The position numbers and the translations under genes are program-made. This document shows positions 15,702 to 16,625 of a stretch of DNA of 16,625 nucleotides, in pieces. A model generated the notes under the pieces. The model was given only the letters and a program-made list of their open reading frames with translations, had not been told where the DNA came from and made no database searches. The DNA comes from Gammaproteobacteria bacterium (GTDB taxonomy: Bacteria; Pseudomonadota; Gammaproteobacteria; Arenicellales; JAOTYS01): positions 1-16,625 of the forward strand of contig JAOTYS010000048.1 of NCBI GenBank assembly GCA_029861795.1, given 5' to 3'. The first letter of the stretch is position 1; each line of letters starts with the position of its first letter.

Positions 15702-16625
15702 TTAGTGCGCGCTGGGTCTGTAGACAATGCCGAGAACAAGACCCTTGCGTTCGGTCTTGAACTCGTTCAGCTCCGCCTTTATTGGCGCCGAACCTATGGG
15801 GTTTGAGCGAAATCCCCCACTTTCATCTTCCGCTTTGAGCTGCCAATAGCGGATTCCCGCTGTAGCGTAGAAATTGCGGTTGATACGAAACTCGGCACCG
15901 ATCTCGGCATTAATGCCAGTGCCCCGTCCTGAGTGACTGAAACTTGGGTCCTTTCTTAAGTCTGCACGCAGAAAATGGACATCCTGACTGCTCAGATCCG
16001 CGATTGGGGTATAGGCGAGTTGGCCGTGGAGTTTGACCCGATGGTTGAGCTGTAGATAGCCATCAGCGCCAACGAAGAGCGATCGCCACTTCGCTTCGTT
16101 GGAAATTGCATTGTCGCCGACAAAGCCGACAAATCCTGCTGGCTGGCACAATACGTTTGGTGCCGTGCAGGTGAGCTGCTCGACACCTTGAGCGATATAC
16201 CGTTCCGTCCACCGTTGGTAGGTTGCAAACAGATTGAGTCCCTTCATTTGATCGGTGCTACGCACTATCGCCCTACCAAACGTCAGATTCACGTAATCTA
16301 GATCATCGCCATCTACATCACTGCGTGTGCGTGAAAATCGATGTTGTCCTCCGACCGTTGTGCCGAAAAAGTCTGCGCCTAGTGCGCTTAGAAAGTCATC
16401 GTCGGTCAATATGCCGTCGTCTATATCGCCTTTGCCATAGGCAATTGCTAGGAAAAACTGTCGTGGTAGTTCTACATTTCCATTTATCTCAAGGACGTTG
16501 CTCCTGAGGTTTTTGTAAGTCAACTTGGAACTGGGATCGCCGAGAAGGGTGCTGATTGCGGATGCGTTTTGACTCCACGTGCTTTCACCGTCGCTCATCC
16601 AAACCTTGGCGCCAATGCTATAGCG
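15702..16625 (-). CDS. Outer-membrane beta-barrel protein, N-terminus beyond window
   Basis: This looks like an outer-membrane beta-barrel protein. The frame stays open to the right edge: nine further codons (R-Y-S-I-G-A-K-V-W) precede the first ATG at 16598, and they read like a barrel strand, so that ATG is internal and the signal peptide lies outside. The 307 visible residues show repeated amphipathic strands (GLNLFATYQRWTERY, VKLHGQLAYTPI, NFYATAGIRYWQLKAE, RKGLVLGIVYRP) separated by acidic loops (GDIDDGILTDDDF, DVDGDDLDY). Two cysteines, 153 and 160 of the visible part, sit in one loop and could form a disulfide. The protein ends YRPSAH rather than the usual terminal Phe or Trp. No named family is recognised with certainty. 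It points the same way as tag, 424 bases upstream of it. Confidence 0.65.
   Translation of the reverse strand, partial: RYSIGAKVWMSDGESTWSQNASAISTLLGDPSSKLTYKNLRSNVLEINGNVELPRQFFLAIAYGKGDIDDGILTDDDFLSALGADFFGTTVGGQHRFSRTRSDVDGDDLDYVNLTFGRAIVRSTDQMKGLNLFATYQRWTERYIAQGVEQLTCTAPNVLCQPAGFVGFVGDNAISNEAKWRSLFVGADGYLQLNHRVKLHGQLAYTPIADLSSQDVHFLRADLRKDPSFSHSGRGTGINAEIGAEFRINRNFYATAGIRYWQLKAEDESGGFRSNPIGSAPIKAELNEFKTERKGLVLGIVYRPSAH

Noticed and set aside
1..16625. CRISPR array, IS element, integrase or phage module
   Set aside because: Apart from the 26-base tandem pair, no direct repeats with spacers, terminal inverted repeats, transposase or integrase motifs were found.

Overview
The window looks like ordinary proteobacterial chromosome, most likely gammaproteobacterial, at roughly 50 to 55 percent GC by eye. 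Pointers to this group are a homodimeric-type pyruvate dehydrogenase E1 (AceE), an E3 carrying its own N-terminal lipoyl domain, divergent uvrA and ssb, a SirB1-family protein, Tag glycosylase and an outer-membrane beta-barrel protein. I see no phage, plasmid, IS, CRISPR or rRNA/tRNA genes. Most of the content is housekeeping, and I do not find a convincing new multi-gene system.

Layout. At the left edge is the 3' end of a plus-strand SAM hydrolase (DUF62) gene. It converges with, and overlaps by 4 bases, a minus-strand train covering 368-9429. In transcription order this train is lipA, aceE, aceF, lpdA (E3 with a lipoyl domain), a YbfF-like esterase and an unassigned GT-B-type glycosyltransferase. 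uvrA (9573-12443) lies upstream of lipA on the same strand. ssb and a sirB1-family gene run the other way from the uvrA start. They converge on a minus-strand pair, tag and a TerB-like gene. Between tag and the right-edge gene lies a plus-strand remnant of the membrane protease gene htpX, with its catalytic half missing and one clear frameshift. A beta-barrel outer-membrane protein gene runs off the right edge.

How the genes work together. lipA, aceE, aceF and lpdA make up a pyruvate-to-acetyl-CoA module together with the enzyme that completes the lipoyl cofactor. AceF carries one lipoyl domain and Lpd carries another, and the two are about 68 percent identical over 65 residues. uvrA, ssb and tag are DNA-repair and replication genes, but nothing here shows that they are co-regulated.

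The non-coding features most worth a look are: an exact 26-base tandem duplication upstream of lipA, each copy carrying a TATAAT on the lipA strand; the htpX remnant; and a perfect 6-base inverted repeat in the ssb leader. No gene-free stretch exceeds 300 bases except the one holding the htpX remnant.
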